DNA from: an uncultured Lysobacteraceae bacterium
GTDB taxonomy: Bacteria > Pseudomonadota > Gammaproteobacteria > Xanthomonadales > Xanthomonadaceae
Direction: 5' to 3'
Length of the DNA: 5,242 bases
NCBI GenBank assembly: GCA_946482565.1
Contig: CAMLSB010000133.1
Span: 1-5,242, forward strand
Both the position numbers and the translations under genes were made by a program. Below are positions 1 to 5,242 of this stretch, piece by piece; position 1 is the stretch's first letter; each line of letters begins with the position of its first letter. The notes under the pieces were generated by a model that saw nothing but the letters and a program-made list of their open reading frames with translations, made no database searches and was not told the DNA's origin.

Positions 1-477
1 CCGGTCACCGAGATGGTCACCGGCATCGACCTGGTGCGCGAGCAGCTGAGCATCGCCGCCGGCAACAAGCTGGCGCTGAAGCAGGAGGACATCGTCCTCG
101 AGGGCCACGCGATCGAGTGCCGCATCAACGCCGAGGACCCGGAGACCTTCCTGCCCTGCCCCGGCCTGATCCAGCACTTCCACGCGCCGGGCGGCCCGGG
201 CGTGCGCGTGGATTCGCACATCTACGAGGGTTACCGCGTCCCGTCGAACTACGACTCGATGATCGGCAAGCTCATCGTGCACGGCCCCGACCGCGAAACC
301 GCGATCGCGCGCATGCGCGTGGCGCTGAGCGAGATGGTCGTGGACGGCATCAAGACCAACGTGCCGCTGCAGCAGCGGATCATGGCCGACGCCGGCTTCC
401 AGCGCGGCGGCCAGAACATCCATTACCTCGAGAAGCGGCTGGCGGAGCAGAAGGAAAAGTCGCTGTCGATCGTTTAG
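1..477 (+). CDS. accC: Biotin carboxylase subunit of acetyl-CoA carboxylase, C-terminal part (5' end outside window)
   Basis: AccC uses ATP and bicarbonate to carboxylate biotin carried on AccB, the first step of malonyl-CoA and fatty acid synthesis in the cytoplasm. The frame is open from base 1 and encodes 158 residues before a TAG stop. It begins at the PVTEM motif that follows the catalytic EMNTRIQVEH segment, equivalent to about E. coli AccC residue 298. [12 protein letters not shown] (residues 36-47 here) places the active-site Arg at residue 41, matching E. coli Arg338 with no gaps. [35 protein letters not shown] and NIHYLEK are all family signatures of the biotin carboxylase C-terminal domain. 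By this alignment the full protein would be about 455 residues, normal for the family. The ATG at 13 is internal and not the gene start. The catalytic Lys, Glu and ATP-grasp part lie upstream of the window. accB is expected upstream but cannot be seen. Identification is near certain. Confidence 0.97.
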   Translation, partial: PVTEMVTGIDLVREQLSIAAGNKLALKQEDIVLEGHAIECRINAEDPETFLPCPGLIQHFHAPGGPGVRVDSHIYEGYRVPSNYDSMIGKLIVHGPDRETAIARMRVALSEMVVDGIKTNVPLQQRIMADAGFQRGGQNIHYLEKRLAEQKEKSLSIV

Positions 478-484
478 CTGGATG

Positions 485-507
485 GCGCGCGCCGCTTCGG
501 CGCGCGC
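485..507 (+). terminator. Perfect GC hairpin in the accC 3' gap (possible terminator or RNA-processing/stability element)
   Basis: A 10-bp perfect stem (485-494 with 498-507) closes on the 3-nt loop CTT, starting 7 nt after the accC stop. It could extend by two G-U pairs (484/508 and 483/509). No T run follows; the next bases are TGGCGCAAGG, which lead straight into the ribosome binding site of the next gene. A classic intrinsic terminator is therefore not supported. A partial terminator, a 3'-end protecting stem for accC mRNA, or a simple GC palindrome are all possible. Confidence 0.4.
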
Positions 508-527
508 TGGCGCAAGGGGAGCCCGGC

Positions 528-1244
528 ATGCAACAGGTGCCATCGCAGCCGCTGCCATCGCGGGGCCATCGCAGCGCGGCGCGCATCCGCCTCGACGAGA
601 CGGTCGCGAACATCGAGCTGACGCTGATCAGCATCGTCCAGGGCCTGGCCCTGGGCGTGCTCGCGGGCGCCGCGATCGATCCGATCGTCGGCCTGCAATG
701 GCAGGCGTGGCCGTACATCGCCACCGGACTGGTGCTGATCCTGATCTTCTGGTCGCGCGCGCTGCTGCACACGCTGTCGTTCATCGGCTGGCCGCTGGAG
801 TTCGGGCACACGTTCCTGTACTTCGCGTCCACGCTCATCGAAGCAGCGGCGCTGACGCAGGTGGCGACGCCGGCGCACTGGTACGCGCTCAACGCGCTGT
901 ACGCCGCGTGCGTCTGGTGCCTGTACGCATGGGACCTGCGGCTGGTGCGGCAGCAGGCCGGCGACTTCCGCACGCCGGGCGAGCGCGCGCTGCTGGCCGA
1001 CATCCTCGCCGACCAGCGGCTCAACATCCGCTGGATGATTCCCGCGACGGTGGCGTTCCAGGCGCTGTGCTGGTGGCTGGTGCTGCGCTATCCCGAGGCG
1101 ATGCTGGAACGCGGCTGGCACCTGCTCGCCATCGGCCTGTCGCTCGCATTCAGCCTGCACTACCTGCACGGTGGCATGCGCATGCTGCGCCGGCGCCAGG
1201 ACTGGATCGTCGAGCGTCACGCCCAGGAACGCGCCGAAGCCTGA
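528..1244 (+). CDS. Six-helix integral membrane protein of unknown function
   Basis: I do not recognise this 238-residue protein. The start at ATG 528 is chosen because AAGGGGAG (514-521) lies 6 nt before it. The frame remains open further upstream only over accC, where it is a shadow. Six hydrophobic segments are visible at about residues 30-50, 61-84, 93-113, 117-135, 168-187 and 196-215. The N-terminus is Arg-rich (R12, R16, R20, R21). The 136-168 loop has six Arg, and the C-tail has RRR at 221-223 then RHAQERAEA. By the positive-inside rule both ends and the 136-168 loop are cytoplasmic. There is no signal peptide, and I see no transporter or enzyme motif. Aromatic and Trp residues are frequent in the helices. 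It sits 50 nt after accC in the same direction and may be cotranscribed if the intervening hairpin permits. The coding call is strong; the function is unknown. Confidence 0.85.
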   Translation: MQQVPSQPLPSRGHRSAARIRLDETVANIELTLISIVQGLALGVLAGAAIDPIVGLQWQAWPYIATGLVLILIFWSRALLHTLSFIGWPLEFGHTFLYFASTLIEAAALTQVATPAHWYALNALYAACVWCLYAWDLRLVRQQAGDFRTPGERALLADILADQRLNIRWMIPATVAFQALCWWLVLRYPEAMLERGWHLLAIGLSLAFSLHYLHGGMRMLRRRQDWIVERHAQERAEA

Positions 1245-1270
1245 GCCGGCACCGCTGGCCGCGCCGCCCG

Positions 1271-1302
1271 CGGATCAGCGTTTACGATTGCACCACGATC
1301 CG
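1271..1302 (+). promoter_or_regulatory. Possible promoter -10 (1283-1288) inside a short inverted repeat upstream of the 420-residue gene
   Basis: TACGAT (1283-1288) matches the sigma-70 -10 consensus at four of six positions and is the only AT-richer patch in the 69-nt gap. I see no acceptable -35. It lies between inverted arms CGGATC (1271-1276) and GATCCG (1297-1302). The right arm touches the weak Shine-Dalgarno GAGG (1302-1305). This is suggestive only, because a 4/6 match is common by chance. Confidence 0.25.
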
Positions 1303-1313
1303 AGGCTTCCCCC

Positions 1314-2576
1314 ATGTCGCGCCGCCATCGCCATCTCCCCGCCGCCGCCCTCGCGACCCTCGCACTGGCGCTGCCCGCCGCCAGCCAGAACGTGAAGAAG
1401 GGTCCCGAGACCCTGCTCTACATCGACCTGGCGACCCATGACATGCCCGGCATGCCCAGCATGGGCGGCCTCGGCAAGATGGCGATGGGGATGTTCGGCC
1501 GCGGAGGCCACAACACCTATGGTTCGACGGAACACCCGGCCATGCCCGGGCAGTACATGGACGTCACCCTGCGCAACAGCCTGAACCCGGGCGGCACCGC
1601 GGCCGACGCCGTGCCCGGCAGCCTGCGCCTGGGCGACAGCCTGCCGCTGCTCGCGCCGAAGCCGCAGAAGAGCGAGCCGGTCGAGCGCACGCCGCAGTTC
1701 GGCGGCAAGCCGCCGGATGCGGCGGCGCGCATCCTGATCTACTGGGGCTGCGGTACCGACGTGCGCACCGGGCAGCCGAAAGTGTTCGAGGTCAGCAGCA
1801 AGGACGGCAAGGTCAAGGTCAGCGGCTCGATGCAGGGCCGCTACGTGCCGGACCGCGATCCGCGCACCGGCCCGGACACCGCGCTGTGGCCGAACGACAA
1901 GGACACGCGCAGCGTGCCCGAAGGCGCCTCGATCGCCGGCGACCACCATGTCACCGGCGATCGCGTGCCCGAATCGCTGAAGTTCGCGCTCGGCCAGGCG
2001 CAGGACTTCATGCCGAAGATCGCGCTCGCGCACGCCGGCGACATGGCGACCGGCCAGACATGGCGCTGGCAGCCGGTCGCCAACGCGCGCGGCTACTTCC
2101 TCTCCGCGATGGGCATGCAGGGCGACACGTTGGTGCTTTGGAGCAGTTCCGAAACGTCCGATGCGGGCATGGGCCTGATGGACTACCTGCCCAACGCCAC
2201 CGTCGACAAGTGGATCAAGGAGAAGGTGCTGCTGGCGCCGACGGTCGGCTCGTGCGCGATCCCGAAGGGCATCTTCGCCGGCAAGGACGGCAACGCGGCC
2301 GCGGGCATGCTGCAGATGATCGCCTACGGCCCGGAAACCAACCTGTCGTGGCCGCCGAAGCCGAAGGACCCGAAGATCGCGTGGGATCCGGAATGGAACG
2401 TGCGCGTGCGCACCAAGTCCACCGCGATGGCGATGCTCGGCATGGACTTCGGCGCGGCGATGCAGGGCCGCGACGACGGCGACGATGCCGATGGCGCCCG
2501 CCAGGAACAACCCGCGGAACCCAGGCAGGACAAGCCGAACGTGAAATCCCTGCTCAAGGGCCTGCTCGGTCGCTGA
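1314..2576 (+). CDS. Exported (probably periplasmic) protein of unknown function with a Met-rich N-terminal stretch
   Basis: I cannot name a family for this 420-residue protein. Residues 1-24 look like a Sec signal peptide: SRRHRH basic start, hydrophobic core 9-20, and likely cleavage near AAS/QN at 24-25. Residues 44-60 contain six Met among Gly and Pro (M44, M47, M50, M56, M58, M60), with H42 just before and H66 and H74 just after. The mature part has only two Cys, C146 in IYWGCGTDVRTGQPKVF and C314 in VGSCAIPKGIF, which could form one disulfide. Other conserved-looking blocks are GDHHVTGDRVPESLKF (209-224), DFMPKIAL (231-238), YFLSAMGMQGDTLVLWSSSE (261-280) and AYGPETNLSWPPKPKDP (337-353). 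An acidic, Gln/Pro-rich linker (386-408) leads to a basic amphipathic tail KSLLKGLLGR. GAGG at 1302-1305, 8 nt before ATG 1314, supports the start. The gene ends 3 nt before prmA, so the two are probably cotranscribed and translationally coupled. Metal binding is speculation. Confidence 0.88.
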   Translation: MSRRHRHLPAAALATLALALPAASQNVKKGPETLLYIDLATHDMPGMPSMGGLGKMAMGMFGRGGHNTYGSTEHPAMPGQYMDVTLRNSLNPGGTAADAVPGSLRLGDSLPLLAPKPQKSEPVERTPQFGGKPPDAAARILIYWGCGTDVRTGQPKVFEVSSKDGKVKVSGSMQGRYVPDRDPRTGPDTALWPNDKDTRSVPEGASIAGDHHVTGDRVPESLKFALGQAQDFMPKIALAHAGDMATGQTWRWQPVANARGYFLSAMGMQGDTLVLWSSSETSDAGMGLMDYLPNATVDKWIKEKVLLAPTVGSCAIPKGIFAGKDGNAAAGMLQMIAYGPETNLSWPPKPKDPKIAWDPEWNVRVRTKSTAMAMLGMDFGAAMQGRDDGDDADGARQEQPAEPRQDKPNVKSLLKGLLGR

Positions 2577-2579
2577 TCG

Positions 2580-3500
2580 ATGCCTTTCCTCGAACTCTCC
2601 GTCCGCTGCCGCCTCAACGAACAGCCGCGCTACGAGCACGCGCTGGAGGACGTGGGCGCGCTCGCGGTGACGCTGCTCGACGCGGACGCCTCCACGCCCG
2701 ACGAACGCGCCATCCTGGAACCGGGCGTCGGGCAGACGCCGCTGTGGGACGGGATCGCGCTGTCGGCGCTGTTCCCGCACGACGCGGACGCACTGCTGCT
2801 GCTCGCCGCGCTGGAGAGTTTCGATCCGGGCCTGGACTGGACGCGCGCCTCGTTCCGCAACGTCGGCGACCAGGACTGGGAACGCGCATGGATGGACCAG
2901 TACACGCCGTTGTCGTTCGGCACGCGCACCTGGATCGTGCCCTGGAACCGGGAGTTGCCGCCCGCGGCCGATGTGCCCGACGCCGCGGTGGTCCGGCTCG
3001 ATCCCGGCCTTGCGTTCGGTTCGGGCACGCATCCGACGACCGCGTTGTGCCTGGAGTGGCTCGACGCGCTGGCCGCGGACGGCCTGCTGCGGGACGCGGA
3101 CGTGCTGGATTTCGGCTGCGGCAGCGGCATCCTCGCGCTCGCCGCGCTGAAGCTCGGCGCCGCGTCGGCCACCGGCGTGGACAACGACCCGCAGGCACTG
3201 CTGGCCACGCACGACAACGCCGAACGCAACGGTGTCGCCGATCGCCTGCGGGAGCATGCGCCTGGCGACGCGCCGGAACGGACGTATCCGGTGGTGGTCG
3301 CGAACATCCTGGCGTCCGCCCTCGATGCGCTGGCCGGCATCCTCGCCGCCCGGGTCGCGCCTGGCGGCCGGATCGCGCTGTCCGGCATCCTCGACGGGCA
3401 GGAAGTGCCCCTGCTGCAGCGCTATTCGGCCTGGTTCGACGCGCTGCGCGTGGAGAAGCAGGGCGACTGGCTGCGCATCGACGGCATCCGCCGCATGTAG
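2580..3500 (+). CDS. prmA: Ribosomal protein L11 methyltransferase
   Basis: PrmA transfers methyl groups from S-adenosylmethionine to the N-terminal amine and lysines of ribosomal protein L11 (RplK) in the cytoplasm. The 306 residues are close to the usual 290-300. The N-terminal substrate-recognition domain spans about 1-120 and includes [18 protein letters not shown] at 97-114. The catalytic Rossmann domain follows: [14 protein letters not shown] (141-154), the PrmA hallmark; motif [16 protein letters not shown] (175-189); acidic motif [10 protein letters not shown] (199-206); and [13 protein letters not shown] (239-251), with the NI pair in the catalytic-loop position. RIALSGIL (264-271) is the late core strand. 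ATG 2580 follows the previous stop by 3 nt. No good Shine-Dalgarno is close; AAGGG at 2556-2560 is 19 nt away, which suggests translational coupling to the upstream gene. The TAG stop coincides with the GTAG head of a REP repeat. PrmA is non-essential in E. coli. Identification is firm. Confidence 0.97.
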   Translation: MPFLELSVRCRLNEQPRYEHALEDVGALAVTLLDADASTPDERAILEPGVGQTPLWDGIALSALFPHDADALLLLAALESFDPGLDWTRASFRNVGDQDWERAWMDQYTPLSFGTRTWIVPWNRELPPAADVPDAAVVRLDPGLAFGSGTHPTTALCLEWLDALAADGLLRDADVLDFGCGSGILALAALKLGAASATGVDNDPQALLATHDNAERNGVADRLREHAPGDAPERTYPVVVANILASALDALAGILAARVAPGGRIALSGILDGQEVPLLQRYSAWFDALRVEKQGDWLRIDGIRRM

Positions 3501-3519
3501 AGCCGACCCATGGTCGGCT
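3497..3519 (+). repeat. REP unit 1, forward
   Basis: The head GTAG (3497-3500) contains the prmA TAG stop (3498-3500). The stem AGCCGACC (3501-3508) pairs perfectly with GGTCGGCT (3512-3519) around the loop CAT, giving 8 bp. Confidence 0.8.
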
Positions 3520-3532
3520 TTCATCGAACGCC

Positions 3533-3555
3533 AGCCGGGCATGGCTCGGCTCTAC
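3533..3555 (-). repeat. REP unit 2, reverse
   Basis: Read on the minus strand, GTAG (3555-3552) is followed by a stem with loop CAT. Seven of eight stem positions pair, with one A-C mismatch. Its outer end CTAC overlaps the -10 hexamer TACAAT at 3553-3558. Confidence 0.78.
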
Positions 3556-3558
3556 AAT
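3553..3558 (+). promoter_or_regulatory. Probable -10 element for the DUF3426 gene
   Basis: TACAAT matches the sigma-70 -10 consensus at five of six positions and stands out in GC-rich surroundings. No convincing -35 is seen at 15-19 nt spacing, where REP unit 2 lies. Transcription would begin about 7 nt downstream, at or next to the ATG at 3566, implying a leaderless or nearly leaderless mRNA. Confidence 0.45.
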
Positions 3559-3565
3559 GGGGCGC

Positions 3566-4093
3566 ATGCCTGCCTTGCCCACTTTCCTGGAACCGCCTGC
3601 CATCGACGCGGGTGATGCGCGCGGACGCCGTGCGTCGTGGCACGGCATGGCGATCATCGCGTCGCTCGCGCTGTTGCTCATCGTGCAGGTGCTGCTCGCC
3701 GATCGCGCGCAACTCGCTGCGGACGCGCGCTGGCGGCCCGTGCTGGCGGGCGCATGCACGGTGCTGCGCTGCGACGTGCCTGCATGGCGCGAACCCGCCG
3801 CATTCACGCTGCTGCAGCGCGATGTGCGCCCTGCCCCGTCGCGCCCTGGCGTGCTCCACGTCGCCGCCAGCTTCCGCAACGATGCGCGCTGGGCGCAGGC
3901 CTGGCCGACGCTGCTGCTGACCTTGTCCGACGCGGACGGCCGCGCGGTCGGCTTCCGTGCATTCACGCCGGCCGAGTACCTGGGCACGGCGCCGGCGCAG
4001 TCCACGCTCGCGAGCGGCGGAAGCGCCACGGTCGCACTGGACGTCGTCGAGCCGGGTCCCGGCGTGGTCGCCTTTACGTTCGATTTCCGCTGA
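3566..4093 (+). CDS. Short single-span membrane protein with a DUF3426-type domain, lacking the N-terminal zinc ribbon
   Basis: The function of this family is not known. The protein has 175 residues: a short cytoplasmic N-terminus (1-26, with basic GRRASWHG at 20-27), one transmembrane segment (about 27-45, [16 protein letters not shown]), then a periplasmic domain of about 130 residues. The [18 protein letters not shown] stretch (60-77, with C64 and C69), [18 protein letters not shown] (94-111), [14 protein letters not shown] (113-126) and FTPAEYLG (133-140) are the DUF3426 pattern as I know it. Family members often begin with a CxxC zinc ribbon and a long linker. Here only 65 nt separate the prmA stop from the start, so neither fits. 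ATG 3566 is preferred because transcription from the -10 box would begin there. An in-frame ATG at 3557 would add three residues but lies within or beside the -10. Neither has a proper Shine-Dalgarno; GGGG at 3559-3562 is only 3 nt from 3566. The same neighbourhood next to prmA is usual for this family. Confidence 0.85.
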   Translation: MPALPTFLEPPAIDAGDARGRRASWHGMAIIASLALLLIVQVLLADRAQLAADARWRPVLAGACTVLRCDVPAWREPAAFTLLQRDVRPAPSRPGVLHVAASFRNDARWAQAWPTLLLTLSDADGRAVGFRAFTPAEYLGTAPAQSTLASGGSATVALDVVEPGPGVVAFTFDFR

Positions 4094-4144
4094 ATCGGCC
4101 CGGGGCCGCGCGCCTCCCGCGTGGCGCGTGGGGCGCCGCCGCGC

Positions 4145-4150
4145 TAGACT
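4145..4150 (+). promoter_or_regulatory. Possible -10 element of the fis-purH transcript
   Basis: TAGACT has the TAnnnT pattern (four of six sigma-70 positions) and is followed by a GC-only stretch after CGTT, as in growth-rate-controlled promoters with GC-rich discriminators. No -35 is recognisable in the very GC-rich sequence upstream (4117-4128). It is the best candidate in the 111-nt gap but rests on position and weak similarity. I see no clear Fis self-binding site. Confidence 0.35.
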
Positions 4151-4153
4151 CGT

Positions 4154-4200
4154 TCCCCCCGCCGGCCACGCGCCGGTGGCGCATCTGGTCCCCGGGGGAG
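4154..4200 (+). promoter_or_regulatory. fis leader: Shine-Dalgarno with complementary upstream C run
   Basis: GGGGGAG (4194-4200) lies 4 nt before the TTG start and is the ribosome binding site that fixes it. TCCCCC (4154-4159) could pair with GGGGGA (4194-4199). CCCC at 4190-4193 directly abuts the site. Between the arms, CCGGC (4162-4166) can pair with GCCGG (4172-4176), or GCCAC (4165-4169) with GTGGC (4176-4180). A structure hiding the ribosome binding site is therefore possible if the transcript starts at or before about 4154; initiation from the 4145-4150 box would start near 4157 and weaken it. Confidence 0.35.
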
Positions 4201-4204
4201 TCGC

Positions 4205-4474
4205 TTGAACGCCGTCGATCGCACCGAACCCAGCCGTGGCGGCAACCGCCCGCCGCTGCGCGAGCACGTCGCCAATTCGGTGCGGCGCTACCTGCGCGAC
4301 CTCGATGGTTGCGACGCCAACGACCTGTACGAAATCGCATTGCGCGAACTCGAGATCCCGTTGTTCGCCGAAGTGCTGCAGCACTGCGACGGCAACCAGA
4401 GCCGCGCGGCGACGATGCTCGGCATCCACCGCGCGACCCTGCGCAGGAAACTGCGCGACTACGGGATCGCATGA
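4205..4474 (+). CDS. fis: DNA-binding protein Fis (nucleoid-associated, growth-phase regulator)
   Basis: Fis is a homodimeric nucleoid protein that bends DNA and activates rRNA and many growth-related promoters. The 89 residues are slightly shorter than E. coli Fis (98). [18 protein letters not shown] (18-35) starts the dimerisation helices, and [25 protein letters not shown] (41-65) continues them. [20 protein letters not shown] (64-83) is the C-terminal helix-turn-helix, very close to the family consensus. The start is TTG at 4205: no ATG or GTG is available in frame before the conserved core, GGGGGAG precedes it by 4 nt, and the resulting MNAV N-terminus resembles other xanthomonad Fis proteins as I recall them. 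TTG usually lowers translation. The stop overlaps the purH start (ATGA, 4471-4474), so the two are translationally coupled. dusB, the usual upstream partner of fis in many gammaproteobacteria, is absent here. Identification is firm; the start is likely. Confidence 0.95.
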   Translation: MNAVDRTEPSRGGNRPPLREHVANSVRRYLRDLDGCDANDLYEIALRELEIPLFAEVLQHCDGNQSRAATMLGIHRATLRRKLRDYGIA

Positions 4475-5242
4475 CCATGGGTGGTGAAGGAGTGCGCGGC
4501 GAACCCGTGCAGTTGCGACGCGCGCTGCTGTCGGTGTCCGACAAGGCCGGCCTGCTGGACCTGGCGCGCGCGCTGGACCGCCACGGCGTGGCCCTGCTTT
4601 CCACCGGCGGTACCGCCCGCACCCTGCGCGAGGCCGGGCTGGCGGTGACCGACGTCAGCGAGGCCACCGGTTTCCCGGAAATGATGGATGGCCGGGTAAA
4701 AACCCTGCATCCGGTGGTCCACGGCGGCCTGCTGGGGCGCGCGGGCACCGACGACGCGGTGATGGCGGAGCACGGCATCGCGCCGATCGACCTGCTGGTG
4801 CTGAACCTGTATCCGTTCGAGCGCGTCTCGGCCGATCCGTCGAGTTCCCTCGAGGACATCGTCGAGAACATCGACATCGGCGGCCCGGCGATGCTGCGCT
4901 CGGCGGCGAAGAACTTCGCGCGCGTCGCGGTGGCGACCGACCCGGCGCAATACGGCGCGATCGTCGCCGAGCTCGACGGCAACGGCGGTGCGCTGTCGGC
5001 GAAGACGCGCTTCGCGCTGTCGGTCGCGGCGTTCAATCGCGTCGCCCAATACGACGCCTGCATCGGCAACGTCCTGTCTTCGCTCGACGACGACGGCGCG
5101 CGCGGCCTGTTCCCGGCGCAGCAGAACAGCAATTTCGTGAAGGTGATGGACCTGCGCTACGGCGAGAACCCCCACCAGCACGCCGCCTTCTACCGCGACC
5201 TGTGGCCGGTGCCGGGCACGCTGGCGACGTTCTCGCAGCTGC
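4471..5242 (+). CDS. purH: Bifunctional AICAR formyltransferase/IMP cyclohydrolase, N-terminal half (3' end outside window)
   Basis: PurH performs the last two steps to IMP in purine synthesis: formylation of AICAR with 10-formyl-THF, then ring closure. The window holds 257 complete codons of about 525-535. Residues 16-160 are the IMP cyclohydrolase (MGS-like) domain: [13 protein letters not shown] (16-28), [13 protein letters not shown] (44-56), [16 protein letters not shown] (66-81), [10 protein letters not shown] (108-117) and [19 protein letters not shown] (130-148). K77, Y114, D135 and K147 match the catalytic Lys66, Tyr104, Asp125 and Lys137 of human [19 protein letters not shown] (227-241) opens the formyltransferase domain, whose catalytic Lys-His pair lies beyond the window. 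ATG 4471 is chosen for the ATGA overlap with fis and CGGGA at 4462-4466, 4 nt upstream. ATG 4477, GTG 4492 and GTG 4507 are possible alternatives, because the first 15 residues are not conserved. TLHPVVHGG has Val where E. coli has Lys, a position that varies. Confidence 0.96.
   Translation, partial: MTMGGEGVRGEPVQLRRALLSVSDKAGLLDLARALDRHGVALLSTGGTARTLREAGLAVTDVSEATGFPEMMDGRVKTLHPVVHGGLLGRAGTDDAVMAEHGIAPIDLLVLNLYPFERVSADPSSSLEDIVENIDIGGPAMLRSAAKNFARVAVATDPAQYGAIVAELDGNGGALSAKTRFALSVAAFNRVAQYDACIGNVLSSLDDDGARGLFPAQQNSNFVKVMDLRYGENPHQHAAFYRDLWPVPGTLATFSQL

Larger units (their letters stand above)
3497..3555. repeat. Inverted REP dimer (GTAG-headed, SMAG/REP type) joining prmA to the next gene
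   Basis: Two 23-nt units face each other around a 13-nt spacer (3520-3532). Each begins with GTAG and folds into a stem with loop CAT. Read from their own heads the units match at 20 of 23 positions. The outer 10 nt (3497-3506 and 3546-3555) are perfectly complementary, so RNA could form either two small hairpins or one long 59-nt imperfect stem-loop. GTAG-headed palindromes dispersed between genes are known in Stenotrophomonas maltophilia (SMAG elements) and belong to the REP class mobilised by RAYT (TnpA-REP) proteins. No RAYT gene is in the window. The element may act as a 3' mRNA stabiliser or partial terminator for prmA. Naming the class is from memory and not a database match. Confidence 0.8.

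Noticed and set aside
117..527. N-terminal extension of the membrane-protein frame back into accC
   Set aside because: The region is out-of-frame accC sequence with Arg/Pro-rich shadow composition, and the ribosome binding site at 514-521 supports ATG 528.
1441..1560. Recurring CATGCCC/CATGGG words in the 5' part of the exported-protein gene as a DNA repeat
   Set aside because: They are explained by Met-Pro-Gly codons in the Met-rich coding stretch and show no regular spacing.
1275..3542. 755-codon open frame on the minus strand, antisense to the exported-protein gene and prmA
   Set aside because: It is rich in Arg, Ala, His and Gln with no recognisable domain, and it is opposite two genes with clear protein features. 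Long antisense frames are expected at this GC content.
1886..3565. Continuous + strand frame upstream of the DUF3426 gene, which would make a 735-residue fusion
   Set aside because: Before position 3566 it is out of frame with the exported-protein gene and prmA and has shadow composition (Arg/Gly/Ala-rich). Only the last 175 residues resemble a real protein.
2614..4029. Minus-strand frames over prmA, the DUF3426 gene and further downstream (also 3521-4429, 4074-5132 and 4459-5181)
   Set aside because: They have low-complexity composition, no domains, and lie opposite firmly identified genes; they are GC-rich shadow frames.
4109..4128. 6-bp GC stem in the gap after the DUF3426 gene as an intrinsic terminator
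   Set aside because: CGCGCC/GGCGCG has an 8-nt loop and no T run. Such stems are common by chance in this GC-rich gap.
1..5242. CRISPR array, tRNA, rRNA, transposase, integrase, toxin-antitoxin or defence genes
   Set aside because: I looked on both strands and saw no regularly spaced repeats, cloverleaf signatures, rRNA motifs or matching protein motifs.

Overview
The window is a GC-rich (roughly 70% by eye) chromosomal segment from a gammaproteobacterium. The protein sequences, the gene order and a GTAG-headed REP repeat of the Stenotrophomonas type point to the Xanthomonadaceae/Lysobacteraceae (Lysobacter, Luteimonas, Stenotrophomonas and relatives). Genus-level placement is inference from memory, not from a search. 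All supported genes lie on the + strand, and both ends of the window cut through a gene.

Layout: 1-477 is the C-terminal third of biotin carboxylase (accC). A strong GC hairpin (485-507) follows, then an unrecognised six-helix membrane protein (528-1244). Next is an unrecognised 420-residue exported protein with a Met-rich stretch (1314-2576). It is followed after 3 nt by prmA, the ribosomal protein L11 methyltransferase (2580-3500). The prmA stop codon is part of an inverted pair of REP elements (3497-3555). The far end of that pair supplies the first bases of a good -10 hexamer for a short single-span DUF3426 protein (3566-4093). A 111-nt gap with a possible promoter and a C-rich/G-rich leader precedes fis (4205-4474, TTG start). 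fis overlaps purH by ATGA (4471 to the window end).

How the genes fit together: this is mostly a housekeeping island covering fatty acid synthesis (accC), ribosome modification (prmA), nucleoid and growth-phase control (fis) and purine synthesis (purH). The order accC, prmA, DUF3426 protein, fis, purH resembles the pseudomonad arrangement, but without dusB in front of fis. I found no mobile gene, CRISPR array, tRNA, rRNA or defence system. The most interesting points are the REP dimer built into the prmA/DUF3426 junction, the two conserved-looking proteins of unknown function, and the fis leader. I see no convincing new multi-gene system.
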